64,000 bases of DNA from Pseudoalteromonas gelatinilytica (GTDB lineage Bacteria; Pseudomonadota; Gammaproteobacteria; Enterobacterales; Alteromonadaceae), in assembly GCF_001641615.1 (NCBI RefSeq), contig NZ_LRRU01000019.1:124001-188000 (forward strand), written 5' to 3'. Position numbers and translations under genes: made by a program. Of the stretch, positions 8,127-18,043 are shown piece after piece. The notes under the pieces were generated by a model. That model saw only the letters and a list, made by a program, of their open reading frames with translations, was not told the origin of the DNA and searched no databases. Position 1 is the stretch's first letter, and each line of letters starts with the position of its first letter.

Positions 8127-11100
8127 TTACAGTAGCTCTGCAATTAATTGCAGTGGATGCTTTGGTTTAAATTTTTCATAGCGTTTCACTTGGCTACGAC
8201 AAGAAAACCCAGTTGCTAAAATAGTTTCAGGCTCATTATTAGAAATAATTGGTTGCCAACTCATTTCATAAAGTGCGCGTGAATTTTCTTGGTTTTGTTT
8301 TTCATGGCCATAGGTTCCTGCCATACCACAACAACCTGTACTAGTCGTATCTAGTTGTAAATTTAAATCAGCAAAGATGGTTTGCCAAACTTTAGATGCA
8401 TTTGGCATAGCTGTTGTTTCAGTACAATGACTTAACAATTTAAATGGTGAATTCGATTTTGTGGCAAGTGTAACCTGTTTGAAGTTTTGCGTTTGAAGCC
8501 ATTCATGCGCAAGTTCAACTTTAAAATTTCCACGGTTCTCTTTTAAAATTGACACATATTCATCTCGGTAACACATAACCAAAGATGCATCGAGCCCAAC
8601 TAAAGGTGCATTGATTTCACTGAGTGAATTTAAAAACTCAGCTGCATTTTTTGCTGTTGTTTTAAATTCATTTAAAAACCCTTTTACATGCTGTGCTTTA
8701 CCATTAGGTTTAAATGGTAATAGCATTGCTTTTTTGCCTAACGCTTTAATGACTTTAATAAAGCTTTCGACTAATTCGGCTTCGTAAAAACTCGTAAATG
8801 GATCTTGAACTATCAATACATATTCAGCTTGTTGTTCTTTGGAAAGTGAATTTAGTAATTCAAAATTGAATTGTTGATCTTTTGAAATACGTTTTGAAAG
8901 TTGCGGTACGCTTAAACTTGGTGTATCAACATAACCAATAGTATTTTTAATTAAACCTGAAACAAGTTTTGTATTTACTATTGGATTTACCACTTTAGCA
9001 AATTTTGCCATCACCGGTGCAGTTTGTTCGATGCCTGCTACTAAGTAATCTTTTGCTGGGCGTGCATAATAACTATGGTAGAAATTTAAAAAGCGTGAAC
9101 GGAATGTTGGTACGTCAACTTTAATTGGGCATGCAGTTGTACATGCTTTACAAGCTAAACATTCGTCCATTGATTCTTTCACTTCATGAGAGAAATCATA
9201 AACGCCTTTTTTCTTATCGCGACTATGTTGATAGCGCTCCCACCAAGTGATTACTTCACCATTGATCAATTCTTTTTCAACATTGAGTAAATCAATATTT
9301 TCAGACTCTTGAAGTCGTAACCATTCGCGCATTAAACTCGCGCGACCTTTTGGTGAATATCGGCGGTCACCTGTTACTTTATAAGACGGACACATTGGTG
9401 ATTTTTCATCGTAGTTAAAACACAGACCATTACCATTACAGGTCATCGCGTTATTAAATTCTGTTTTAACATCGATAGAAATTTCTTTGTCGAACCAGGC
9501 TCGCTTTTGATCGTCAACAGAAACGAGTGAGTCTTTACTTTCAATTGGCGTACAGATTTTACCTGGGTTTACTCTGTTATTTGGATCAAATGCCGCTTTA
9601 ATTTTTCGAAGTTGTGTAAATAAATGCTCGCCAAAAAATTCAGGGCCATATTCACTTCGATATCCTTTGCCGTGCTCACCCCACATTAAGCCGCCATATT
9701 TGGCAGTCAATTTAACGACTTCATCTGAAATATGACGAAGTAATTTTTCTTGCTCAGGGTCACACATATCTAAAGCAGGTCTTACGTGTAATACGCCAGC
9801 ATCAACATGACCAAACATACCATATTGAAGATTGTGGTTATCGAGAAGTTCGCGAAACTCAACAATGAAATCTGCTAAGTTTTCTGGAGGTACAGCTGTA
9901 TCTTCAGCAAAAGCTAATGGTTTTTGATTGCCTTTTACATTCCCTAAAAGACCCACTGACTTTTTACGCATTGCATAAATTTTTAAAATATCAGCCTTGT
10001 CATTCGTTAACTGATAACCGATCACGCCATTAGTTTGCTTTGTAACACATTCATCAAGTAACTTACAAAGAGTGTCTACTTTGTCTTTTATGTCTTCTGG
10101 TGAAACCGCATTAAACTCAACCATGTTGAGCCCTTGCATATCTTTGTTTTGAACATCGGTTATTAAGTCCGATACTGAATGCCAAATGATATCTTCACGA
10201 GCAAGGTTAAGCACTTTACTGTCGACTGTTTCTACCGAAGTTGCATTTGCTGCGACTAGAAAGGGTGAATGACGAAGTGCAGAATCAAAGCTATCGTATT
10301 TAATGTTAATTAAAGTCTTAAATTCTGCAATTGGCGTAATGTTAAGTTTCGCTTCTGTAACAATACCTAAAGAACCTTCGGAGCCAGTAATTAATCGGCT
10401 CATATCAAAGGTTTGTAAATCATCAGAAAAAATATGTTCTAAATCGTAACCGGTAAGAAAACGGTTTAAACGTGGGAATTTTTCTAAAATAGCATCACGG
10501 TTTTCAAGGCCAATATCGATAACTGTTTTATATAATTTACCTACAGTCGTGTTTTGTTCAGCAATTACTTTTGCTTTTTCAATAGGCATAGGGGTTGTTG
10601 ACATTTCAGTGCCATCAACAAGATAAGTAGTAAGGCCTAAAACGTGATCACTGGTTTTGCCATAAACCAAAGAGCCTTGACCAGAGGCATCTGTATTTAT
10701 CATGCCACCGATTGTTGCTCGGTTACTTGTTGATAAATCGGGGGCAAAGAAAAAACCATAAGGGCGTAAAAAGTCATTTAATTGATCTTTGATTACACCT
10801 GTCTGCACGCGTACCCAGTTTTCTTCGACATTGATTTCTAAGATTTCACGCATATAACGTGATAAATCAACAACTATACCGGGTGTTAGCGATTGGCCAT
10901 TAGTACCCGTACCGCCACCGCGTGGACCAAAGGTCAGTGATAAAAACGGATCACGTGAAGCAATTTGCATAGCAAGTTGTATGTCTTTTGCAGACTTTGG
11001 AAAGATGACACCTTGAGGTACTTGTTGGTAAACGCTGTTATCGGTCGATAAACTTAAACGTGTAGAAAAGCTTGCATCGGTATCACCACTAAAACCTTGT

Positions 11101-11171
11101 TTTTTAATTGTTTCTAAGTAATTAGATACGAGTTCTGTGGCAGCTTGTTGTTGGCTTATTGTTGCTATCAT
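8127..11171 (-). CDS. ydiJ: FAD/Fe-S D-2-hydroxyacid dehydrogenase, YdiJ type
   Basis: Large oxidoreductase of 1014 residues, essentially the length of E. coli YdiJ (about 1018), which oxidises D-2-hydroxyglutarate. Domains in order: an FAD-binding PCMH domain with PRGGGTGTNGQ and NRATIGGMINTDASGQGS; an FAD-oxidase C-terminal domain (GHVDAGVLHVRP, then WGEHGKGYRSE); a ferredoxin-like domain with CNGNGLCFNYD and CLACKACTTACPIKVD cysteine clusters for [4Fe-4S]; and a cysteine-rich CCG domain (CCGMAGTYGHE). Electrons probably pass to the respiratory chain. The N-terminal segment lines up closely with remembered YdiJ sequence. It is transcribed alone. Confidence 0.93.
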   Translation of the reverse strand: MIATISQQQAATELVSNYLETIKKQGFSGDTDASFSTRLSLSTDNSVYQQVPQGVIFPKSAKDIQLAMQIASRDPFLSLTFGPRGGGTGTNGQSLTPGIVVDLSRYMREILEINVEENWVRVQTGVIKDQLNDFLRPYGFFFAPDLSTSNRATIGGMINTDASGQGSLVYGKTSDHVLGLTTYLVDGTEMSTTPMPIEKAKVIAEQNTTVGKLYKTVIDIGLENRDAILEKFPRLNRFLTGYDLEHIFSDDLQTFDMSRLITGSEGSLGIVTEAKLNITPIAEFKTLINIKYDSFDSALRHSPFLVAANATSVETVDSKVLNLAREDIIWHSVSDLITDVQNKDMQGLNMVEFNAVSPEDIKDKVDTLCKLLDECVTKQTNGVIGYQLTNDKADILKIYAMRKKSVGLLGNVKGNQKPLAFAEDTAVPPENLADFIVEFRELLDNHNLQYGMFGHVDAGVLHVRPALDMCDPEQEKLLRHISDEVVKLTAKYGGLMWGEHGKGYRSEYGPEFFGEHLFTQLRKIKAAFDPNNRVNPGKICTPIESKDSLVSVDDQKRAWFDKEISIDVKTEFNNAMTCNGNGLCFNYDEKSPMCPSYKVTGDRRYSPKGRASLMREWLRLQESENIDLLNVEKELINGEVITWWERYQHSRDKKKGVYDFSHEVKESMDECLACKACTTACPIKVDVPTFRSRFLNFYHSYYARPAKDYLVAGIEQTAPVMAKFAKVVNPIVNTKLVSGLIKNTIGYVDTPSLSVPQLSKRISKDQQFNFELLNSLSKEQQAEYVLIVQDPFTSFYEAELVESFIKVIKALGKKAMLLPFKPNGKAQHVKGFLNEFKTTAKNAAEFLNSLSEINAPLVGLDASLVMCYRDEYVSILKENRGNFKVELAHEWLQTQNFKQVTLATKSNSPFKLLSHCTETTAMPNASKVWQTIFADLNLQLDTTSTGCCGMAGTYGHEKQNQENSRALYEMSWQPIISNNEPETILATGFSCRSQVKRYEKFKPKHPLQLIAELL

Positions 11172-11319
11172 GACGGTGATAAATTAAGGCATTTTGCAAA
11201 TTATATCATGCTAATAGCTAAGATAAATTGAAGATTTTACAGTTTGTAACACTCTTTTTATCGATTTAGGGTGCAATACTTTTATACTGTGTAATAAAGC
11301 AGCAAATGGAGATAATCAG

Positions 11320-11529
11320 ATGAAAAAAATTGCATTAATCAGTTTAGGTGCCTTGTCCATGTTATTGGGATTAGTTTTTGTCATTATTCCCGGACCGTCG
11401 TTGATCTTTTTTATTGCAGGTCTCTTCTGTTTATCTTTTTATTATCCTAAAGCGCGTGATTATTTAACCTTGTGTCAAAAAGCACTCACTAAGTCATGTG
11501 CATATATTGATAAAAAACTTGCTCGCTGA
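11320..11529 (+). CDS. PGPGW-type small transmembrane protein
   Basis: A 69-residue membrane protein with two hydrophobic segments separated by IIPGPSLIF, the motif that names the PGPGW family, followed by a basic cytoplasmic tail. AATGGAGAT just upstream supplies the ribosome binding site. The molecular function of the family is not known to me. It is monocistronic, and the structured repeat element begins six bases after its stop. Confidence 0.72.
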   Translation: MKKIALISLGALSMLLGLVFVIIPGPSLIFFIAGLFCLSFYYPKARDYLTLCQKALTKSCAYIDKKLAR

Positions 11530-11534
11530 TTTAA

Positions 11535-11848
11535 AAGGCGTGTTGTCCTTTGTAGATTAGACTTTGTTCACTCTAGGGGCGATTTAATCGCGGCGCGAGA
11601 TTTGTAACCTAGTGGGCTAAGTAAAAATCGAGCAAAGCTTCCGCGTCCTGCTCACGCCCCTTACCTACATCCATGTAGGTAACAAAGAGTTAATCGCCCC
11701 TAGAAAGAACCCGAAGGGCAGCGCGTGTTTGGCATTGATGCTGCGTTATCACCTATTTATGTGGAACAACCACACTACACAGGCTCTGCCTTGCCTAAAT
11801 ACCAAACACACTGCTGCAAAATCAATCATAAAAGGACAACACGCCCTT
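11535..11848. repeat. 314-bp intergenic element with nested inverted repeats
   Basis: The ends are inverted copies (AAGGCGTGTTGTCCTT at 11535-11550 and AAAGGACAACACGCCCTT at 11831-11848). Inside is a second pair (CTAGGGGCGATT at 11573-11584 and AATCGCCCCTAG at 11692-11703), a small hairpin CTACATCCATGTAG near 11665, and a third pair (GTGTTTGG at 11725-11732 and CCAAACAC at 11802-11809). The element is GC-richer than its surroundings and has no convincing ORF. It looks like a dispersed non-autonomous repeat or a structured RNA; copy number cannot be judged from one window. Confidence 0.75.
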
Positions 11849-11857
11849 CGAAGTAAC

Positions 11858-11887
11858 AAAAATGCCAGCTAAGTGCTGGCATTTTTT
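11858..11887. terminator. Rho-independent terminator after ppsA
   Basis: AAAAATGCCAGC, loop TAAGT, GCTGGCATTTTTT. It is placed to end ppsA transcription and can work on both strands. Confidence 0.9.
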
Positions 11888-11921
11888 ATATTAGAATCTT
11901 TATTTTAGTTAAATAAAGTAG

Positions 11922-14297
11922 TTAGTCGGCTAATTTTTTAGCAAGATATAACCAAGTCTCTAATACTGTATCTGGGTTTAGAGAAACAGAATCAATGCCC
12001 TGCTCAACTAACCAAGCTGCAAAGTCTTCGTGATCTGAAGGGCCTTGACCACAAATACCTACGTATTTGCCTTTTGCTTTAGCTGTTTGAATAGCCATTG
12101 ATAATAGTTTCTTGATTGCAGGGTTACGCTCATCAAATAGATGGGCAATTAAACCTGAATCACGGTCAAGACCTAATGTTAACTGAGTTAAGTCATTTGA
12201 ACCGATAGAGAAACCATCGAAATACTCTAAGAACTCATCTGCTAGTAAAGCGTTTGATGGTAATTCACACATCATGATTACTTTAAGACCATTTTCGCCA
12301 CGTTTAAGGCCGTGCTCTTCTAGTAATTCAATAACACGTTTACCTTCTTCAAGTGTACGAACAAATGGGATCATGATTTCAATATTAGTCATACCCATTT
12401 CGTTGCGAACGCGTTTAATTGCTTCACACTCTAGCGCGAAACAGTCACGGAAATCTTCAGAGATATAACGTGCTGCACCACGGAAACCAATCATTGGGTT
12501 TTCTTCTTCTGGCTCATATTGCTGGCCGCCAACAAGGTTTGCATATTCGTTTGACTTAAAGTCAGACATACGAACAATGACACGCTCAGGTGCAAACGCA
12601 CAACCTAGTGTTGCAATACCTTCAACAAGCTTAGAAATATAGAATTCTACAGGTGATTCATAACCTGCCATCATTTCTGAGATTTCAGCTTTTAGCTCGT
12701 CAGATTGAGCATCAAAGTTAAGAAGTGCTTTAGGGTGAACACCAATCATACGGTTGATTACGAATTCAACACGCGCAAGGCCAACACCTGCATGAGGTAA
12801 GCGTGCAAAGTCAAATGCACGATCAGGGTTACCCACGTTCATCATGATTTTCATCGGTAATTCTGGCATTTCATCAACACGTGAAGTAAGTACTTCGTAA
12901 TCTAAAATGCCTTCGTAGATGTAACCTGTGTCACCTTCGGCACACGAAACAGTTACATCTTGACCTGCTTTAATTAAATCAGTTGCGTTACCACAACCAA
13001 CAACAGCAGGAATACCTAGTTCACGTGCAATGATTGCTGCGTGACAAGTACGGCCACCACGGTTTGTTACAATCGCGGCTGCACGTTTCATGATTGGTTC
13101 CCAATCAGGGTCAGTCATGTCAGTAACTAGGATGTCACCTTGTTGTACTTTATCCATCTCATCGATTGAATTAAGTACACGAACAGTACCTGAACCAATT
13201 TTGTGACCGATTGCACGACCTTCAACAACTACAGCACTTGTGCCGTTTAGTTGGAAACGTTCCATTACGTTTGCGTCTTCATTTGAACGAACTGTTTCTG
13301 GACGCGCTTGAACGATATAAAGTTTACCGTCGTTACCGTCTTTCGCCCATTCAATATCCATTGGACGACCGTAATGTTTTTCGATAATCACAGCTTGCTT
13401 AGCAAGTTCTTGAACTTCTGCATCTGTGATTGAGAATTTGTTTGAAAGTGAAGAATCTACATCAACAATTTCAACTTGCTTACCGTGTGATTCATCCGCA
13501 GAGTAAATCATTTGGATTGCTTTTGAACCAATGTTACGGCGAACTACTGAAGGTTTACCGTTAGCAAGTGTCGGCTTGTGAACATAAAATTCATCTGGGT
13601 TTACAGCACCCTGTACAACCATTTCACCAAGACCATAGCTTGAAGTGACAAATACAACATCTTCAAAGCCAGATTCAGTATCAATACTGAACATAACACC
13701 TGAAGCTGCTTTATCTGAACGAACCATGCGTTGGATACCAGCTGATAATGCAACACCGCGGTGGTCATAACCTTGGTGAACACGGTAAGAAATAGCGCGG
13801 TCATTAAATAGTGAGGCAAACACGTGTTTAATAGCAGTCATTACTGCATCAATACCACGTACGTTTAAAAACGTTTCTTGTTGTCCTGCGAATGAAGCGT
13901 CTGGCATGTCTTCTGCTGTAGCAGATGAGCGAACCGCAAATGAAACATCTTGTGATGCGTCGCCATGTAATTGGCTATATGCGTCGCGAATGGCTTGGTC
14001 TAGGTTTGGTTGGAATGGTGTGTCGATAATCCATTGGCGGATTTCGGCACCGACTTTAGCGAGTGTATTTACATCATCCACATCCAATGTGTCTAAAATA
14101 TCGTGGATTTTTGAGTTTAACCCAGATTGCTCTAGGAACTCGTTGAATGCATCAGCGGTTGTAGCGAAACCACCTGGCACTTGAACACCAGCGTTAGCTA
14201 GGTTTGAGATCATTTCACCCAGTGAAGCGTTTTTACCGCCAACACGTGGAACATCTTGCATACCAAGCTCTTGATACCAGAGAACGTATTCTTGCAC
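11922..14297 (-). CDS. ppsA: Phosphoenolpyruvate synthase
   Basis: Converts pyruvate, ATP and water to PEP, AMP and phosphate, the first step of gluconeogenesis from pyruvate. The protein is 791 residues (E. coli 792) and opens with [25 protein letters not shown]. It has the ATP-grasp N-terminal domain, the swivelling phosphohistidine domain with [15 protein letters not shown] (catalytic His near residue 420), and the TIM-barrel PEP-binding domain ending in [14 protein letters not shown]. It is divergent from ppsR, whose product inactivates and reactivates this enzyme, which supports both assignments. Confidence 0.97.
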   Translation of the reverse strand: MQEYVLWYQELGMQDVPRVGGKNASLGEMISNLANAGVQVPGGFATTADAFNEFLEQSGLNSKIHDILDTLDVDDVNTLAKVGAEIRQWIIDTPFQPNLDQAIRDAYSQLHGDASQDVSFAVRSSATAEDMPDASFAGQQETFLNVRGIDAVMTAIKHVFASLFNDRAISYRVHQGYDHRGVALSAGIQRMVRSDKAASGVMFSIDTESGFEDVVFVTSSYGLGEMVVQGAVNPDEFYVHKPTLANGKPSVVRRNIGSKAIQMIYSADESHGKQVEIVDVDSSLSNKFSITDAEVQELAKQAVIIEKHYGRPMDIEWAKDGNDGKLYIVQARPETVRSNEDANVMERFQLNGTSAVVVEGRAIGHKIGSGTVRVLNSIDEMDKVQQGDILVTDMTDPDWEPIMKRAAAIVTNRGGRTCHAAIIARELGIPAVVGCGNATDLIKAGQDVTVSCAEGDTGYIYEGILDYEVLTSRVDEMPELPMKIMMNVGNPDRAFDFARLPHAGVGLARVEFVINRMIGVHPKALLNFDAQSDELKAEISEMMAGYESPVEFYISKLVEGIATLGCAFAPERVIVRMSDFKSNEYANLVGGQQYEPEEENPMIGFRGAARYISEDFRDCFALECEAIKRVRNEMGMTNIEIMIPFVRTLEEGKRVIELLEEHGLKRGENGLKVIMMCELPSNALLADEFLEYFDGFSIGSNDLTQLTLGLDRDSGLIAHLFDERNPAIKKLLSMAIQTAKAKGKYVGICGQGPSDHEDFAAWLVEQGIDSVSLNPDTVLETWLYLAKKLAD

Positions 14298-14449
14298 GGA
14301 TCTTTCTCCATAAACAAATTGTAGTACTAACTGTGAGAGTTAAGAAAGAAAACCTTCTAAAAAGGTCGTAGTCATTCTACACTGGCAACAGACCTCACGT
14401 AAACCGTGAAGCCCCTATTTTGCAGATAAAGGTAATAAAAAGGTTAATT

Positions 14450-15259
14450 ATGAGAACTGCATTTTATATCTCTGATGGAACAGCAATCACCTCAGAAGTC
14501 TTTGGTCACGCGACCTTATCAATGTTTCCTGTGGAATTTAATCACAAAACAATTCCTTTTGTTGAAACAGAAAAAAAAGCAAATGAAGTTAAGAACTTGA
14601 TTAATTCAACAGCACAACGTGATGGTGAACAGCCACTTGTGTTCTTTACATTTGTAAATCATGAACTAAGTGGAATCATAAAATCGTCGTGTGCGGTGTG
14701 TTATGACTTTTTGTCACAATACAGTGATAAAATTGGCGAAGAGTTAAAAGTTGCACCTGTACCTAAGGTTCATAGAACACACTCAATGCATGAAAAAAGT
14801 TATGATTTTCGAATTGATGCGGTGAACTATGCGTTAACTAATGATGACGGCGCTAATATTAAGAACTACTCTGAAGCTGACATTATCTTAGTGGGTGTTA
14901 GTAGAAGTGGTAAAACACCAACAAGTTTATACTTGGCATTACAATATGGCATTAAAGCGGCTAATTATCCGCTTACTGAAGATGATTTAGAAAGAGGCAC
15001 CCTGCCTGAATGTTTAAAAGCTTACAAGCATAAACTATTTGGGTTAACGATTGACCCTATTCGCCTTGCTGATATCCGCCAGCGTCGTATGGCTAATTCT
15101 AAATATGCGTCTTTAAAACAGTGTCGTATTGAAGTGCGCGAAGTAGAAATGCTTTATAAAAAACAAAAAATACAATACCTGAATTCTACGCATCATTCAG
15201 TAGAAGAAATTTCAGCGAAAATTATATCTGATACAGGTCTTGAACGACGTAAGTACTAA
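14450..15259 (+). CDS. ppsR: PEP synthase regulatory protein (bifunctional kinase/pyrophosphorylase)
   Basis: Controls PpsA by ADP-dependent phosphorylation and Pi-dependent dephosphorylation of a threonine near the catalytic His. The start at 14450 gives MRTAFYISDGTAITSEVFGH, the conserved beginning of the DUF299 family, with AAGG seven bases upstream; an ATG 30 bases earlier lacks this support. The P-loop GVSRSGKTPTSLYLA and the later NYPLTEDD are conserved. The length of 269 residues fits E. coli PpsR (277). It is divergent from ppsA with about 150 bp between them. Confidence 0.95.
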   Translation: MRTAFYISDGTAITSEVFGHATLSMFPVEFNHKTIPFVETEKKANEVKNLINSTAQRDGEQPLVFFTFVNHELSGIIKSSCAVCYDFLSQYSDKIGEELKVAPVPKVHRTHSMHEKSYDFRIDAVNYALTNDDGANIKNYSEADIILVGVSRSGKTPTSLYLALQYGIKAANYPLTEDDLERGTLPECLKAYKHKLFGLTIDPIRLADIRQRRMANSKYASLKQCRIEVREVEMLYKKQKIQYLNSTHHSVEEISAKIISDTGLERRKY

Positions 15260-15280
15260 CTACTTCTAGTATCGGACATT

Positions 15281-15309
15281 AAAAAAGGCTGCAACGTGCA
15301 GCCTTTTTT
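15281..15309. terminator. Terminator between ppsR and DAHP synthase
   Basis: AAAAAAGGCTGC, loop AACGT, GCAGCCTTTTTT. Convergent genes share it. Confidence 0.93.
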
Positions 15310-15324
15310 GGATAACTTAAGATG

Positions 15325-16674
15325 TTACTTACGTGCGTCTTTTAATAAATCAGCAACTAAGAAACCAAGTTCTAAAACTTGATCTGCATTTAAACGCGGG
15401 TCGCACTGTGTGCGGTAGCGTTGTGCTAAATCTTCATCTGATAAACCATAAGCACCACCCGTACATTCAGTCACGTGCTGGCCAGTCATTTCTAGGTGAA
15501 CACCACCTGGGTATGAACCTTCAGCTTTGTGAACTGCAAAGAACTGACTAATTTCACGAAGAATATTATTAAAGCTTCGTGTTTTATAACCTGAGCTCGC
15601 TTTCTCAGTATTGCCATGCATTGGATCTGAGCTCCAAATAACTTTACGGCCTTCTTGTTGTACTTTACGTACTAGTGCCGGTAGTTTTTCAGGCAGAACA
15701 TCAGCACCCATTCGTGTAATTAACGTTAAGCGACCTGGAATGTTATCTGGGTTAACGGCATCGATAAGTTTGATTAGCTCATCTGGGTCCATACCCGGGC
15801 CAACTTTCACACCGATTGGGTTTTTAATCCCTTTGAAAAATTCGATGTGGGCATGATCAAGCTGACGTGTACGCTCACCAATCCAAACAAAGTGTGCAGA
15901 ACAATCGTACCAGTCACCCGATAAATGGTCACGACGTGTTAGTGCTTCTTCGTAACCTAATAATAATGCTTCGTGTGATGTAAATAAGTCAGTTTCTTTT
16001 AAGCTTGGTGCAACAGTTGAGTCGATACCACACACTTCCATAAATTCAAGCGCATCTTGAATTCTGTCTGCTAGCTGTTGATATTTCTCTTTAAGTGGAT
16101 TCGCAGCAACAAAACCCATGTTCCAACGGTTTACTTGGTGTAAATCGGCTAAACCACCTTGCGCGAATGCGCGTAATAAATTTAACGTTGCTGCACTGTG
16201 ATGATATGCCGTCATTAAACGCTGTGGATCGGGTACTCGTGCTTGCTCAGTAAATTCAAAGTTATTGATGATATCACCACGGTACGAAGGCAGAGATACA
16301 CCGTCAATTGTTTCATAATCTGATGAACGTGGCTTTGCATACTGACCAGCCATACGCGCAATTTTAACGACAGGGCATTTACCGCCATAAGTTAAAACAA
16401 CGGCCATTTGTAAAAGCGTTTTAAATGTATCGCGGATATTTGCAGCATTAAAGTCACTGAATGACTCTGCACAATCACCACCCTGTAATAAAAAGGCTCT
16501 GCCTTCACATACAGCTTCTAATTGTTTGTATAAGCTACGCGTCTCTTCAGCAAATACTAAAGGTGGTGCGCTTTTTAATTGCCCTTCAACTGATTTTAGG
16601 GCTTCTTGATCTGGGTACTCTGGCTGCTGAAGTATCGGCAGTTTTCTCCAGCTGTCTGGGTTCCACGATTGCAT
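15325..16674 (-). CDS. 3-deoxy-7-phosphoheptulonate synthase, class II
   Basis: Condenses PEP and erythrose-4-phosphate, the first step of the shikimate pathway. The 449-residue sequence is the class II (plant/AroAII) type: [15 protein letters not shown] near the start, [11 protein letters not shown], the [12 protein letters not shown] loop that binds substrate phosphate, [25 protein letters not shown] and [15 protein letters not shown], with Cys, His and Glu metal ligands. Any allosteric control by aromatic amino acids cannot be read from the sequence. No other shikimate gene is nearby. Confidence 0.95.
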   Translation of the reverse strand: MQSWNPDSWRKLPILQQPEYPDQEALKSVEGQLKSAPPLVFAEETRSLYKQLEAVCEGRAFLLQGGDCAESFSDFNAANIRDTFKTLLQMAVVLTYGGKCPVVKIARMAGQYAKPRSSDYETIDGVSLPSYRGDIINNFEFTEQARVPDPQRLMTAYHHSAATLNLLRAFAQGGLADLHQVNRWNMGFVAANPLKEKYQQLADRIQDALEFMEVCGIDSTVAPSLKETDLFTSHEALLLGYEEALTRRDHLSGDWYDCSAHFVWIGERTRQLDHAHIEFFKGIKNPIGVKVGPGMDPDELIKLIDAVNPDNIPGRLTLITRMGADVLPEKLPALVRKVQQEGRKVIWSSDPMHGNTEKASSGYKTRSFNNILREISQFFAVHKAEGSYPGGVHLEMTGQHVTECTGGAYGLSDEDLAQRYRTQCDPRLNADQVLELGFLVADLLKDARK

Positions 16675-16875
16675 GTTCTTTCCTCATTCCTAACATAGAC
16701 CGTTAACGAAAACTAACTTATTGCACGTACTAAGTTCAAGGACAATATTCAGCTATTTATGATTATTTCGTTATTTGATAAACAGTTTCGATATTAACAA
16801 TTAGAGCTCCAATTTTTTATTGTTTTAAACCAGTTAGTTACACCTGTTTTACGATATTTTTAGTTGATGCACTAC

Positions 16876-16893
16876 AGAAGAACACATCTTACC
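16876..16893 (-). promoter_or_regulatory. Ter-like site 1
   Basis: The minus strand reads GGTAAGATGTGTTCTTCT. It matches the two other copies beside tus and resembles the first ten bases of E. coli Ter (AGTATGTTGT). Its predicted blocking face is to the right, so it would stop leftward forks. Confidence 0.62.
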
Positions 16894-16989
16894 TAAATCA
16901 AGCCATAGTGTAACCTCTGCTTTACATGTATAAAACATCCTTTTTTAAATCTACATTGATCAAATTAAAAAGTTGTACTAGCAAATACA

Positions 16990-17008
16990 CTAAAGAACAC
17001 ATCATACT
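16990..17008 (-). promoter_or_regulatory. Ter-like site 2 (closest to E. coli Ter)
   Basis: The minus strand reads AGTATGATGTGTTCTTTAG. Nine of the first ten bases equal E. coli Ter (AGTATGTTGT), including the G-C pair whose C is trapped by Tus when a fork comes from the blocking side. It would stop leftward forks, which is the direction of forks leaving the origin at about 19.5 kb toward this site. Confidence 0.7.
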
Positions 17009-17093
17009 ATATTGGGGTTAAGTATTAGGTCAGCAATAAAAAGAAATTAACTTTAAATAATCAAGTGATAAGATTAGAATTGAATTAAATTTA

Positions 17094-17112
17094 AGTAAGA
17101 TGTGTTCCTATG
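17094..17112 (+). promoter_or_regulatory. Ter-like site 3, overlapping the tus start codon
   Basis: The plus strand reads AGTAAGATGTGTTCCTATG, ending in the tus ATG. It would stop rightward forks. Tus bound here would also cover its own translation-start region, as E. coli TerB overlaps the tus promoter, so autoregulation is likely. The rest of the 16675-17109 gap is AT-rich, with no ORF seen. Confidence 0.66.
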
Positions 17113-17985
17113 AGTTCCAAGTTAGAAATACGTAGTCAGTTTGATTTAGTAAGTGAATTAACTCATTTATTTTGTGAAGAATTAAAGGAAGTGGGTTTTC
17201 ATAAGGCATCATATTATCAACTGCCAGATATCGATATAAACGACGAAAAGAAAGTTCCTTCTTCAATTAGTGTACATAAAATTGAAGGCGATGATGCTCA
17301 TAAACTAATTCTAAATTCCTTTGGTGATTTTTATAAAAAGACAGGATTAAGTAGTCGAGTTTTAAAAAGACATCCAGGCTTATTAGTTTTAAAAGATGTC
17401 GATAAGCAACATTTCATTGCACGGATAAATCAGTTGAATAAAGCCAAAGCTGATTTTAAAAATAGCGTAATAGCTATCGATAATAATGATGCGCGGTTTG
17501 AAGCGGTGCACAATGCAGTTCCTAATCTCATTACACTTGCTGCATATCGTAAGATTCATTTTGAAACTGAATCGCCCTACTCTGTTCGTTTTACTTGGAT
17601 GCACAAACATGCAACTAAAACGCTAACAAAAAAAATGGCTTTAGCAATGTTGGATAAATCGGCAAGTTATTCAAATCCAAGAATGATCGACCAACACTCT
17701 TGGCAAGCGCTAGTTGCACAAGAACAAAGTCGTGTTGCAAGTTTAGGTGATAAAGAAAAATTACGAATTCGCAGGCCAACAAGAGTTAGCCCACAAGTTA
17801 ATGTAAGATATACCGCTCAAAACCGATATCATGTTAGTGCTGCTTTACCTTTTATTTTGATCAATCCAGAACCTGATGTAAAACTTGGTACATTAACTGA
17901 TTATCAAAAACCTGAAAGCCACCCTCGTAAAAGAGAATATGATTTCTTAGTAGATAGACTTTACTTAGAACAAGTAACAGATTGA
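17110..17985 (+). CDS. tus: Replication terminus site-binding protein (Tus homologue)
   Basis: Monomeric protein that binds Ter DNA and halts the replicative helicase in one direction. It has 291 residues (E. coli Tus 309), and several blocks line up with remembered E. coli Tus. [20 protein letters not shown] matches [40 protein letters not shown] matches [34 protein letters not shown] matches LRFGWANKHIIKNL; and [19 protein letters not shown] matches AKLKIKRPVKVQPIARVWY. The latter includes the basic interdomain strands that grip DNA. No clear ribosome binding site precedes ATG 17110. It is convergent with the initiator gene. Confidence 0.9.
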   Translation: [291 protein letters not shown]

Positions 17986-17993
17986 TTATGTTA

Positions 17994-18017
17994 AAAAGGC
18001 CACATCAGTGGCCTTTT
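17994..18017. terminator. Shared terminator of tus and the initiator gene
   Basis: AAAAGGCCAC, loop ATCA, GTGGCCTTTT, between convergent genes. Confidence 0.88.
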
Positions 18018-18043
18018 CTATATAGTAGAGAGTATTAAAGAAA

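Noticed and set aside
14645-14658. TTTACATTTGTAAA, like the remembered Vibrio parS2 consensus (TTTACANTGTAAA)
   Set aside because: One extra central base, single copy and inside ppsR coding sequence; not enough to call a parS.
16921-16934. TTTACATGTATAAA as a regulatory palindrome
   Set aside because: Imperfect and isolated in AT-rich DNA.
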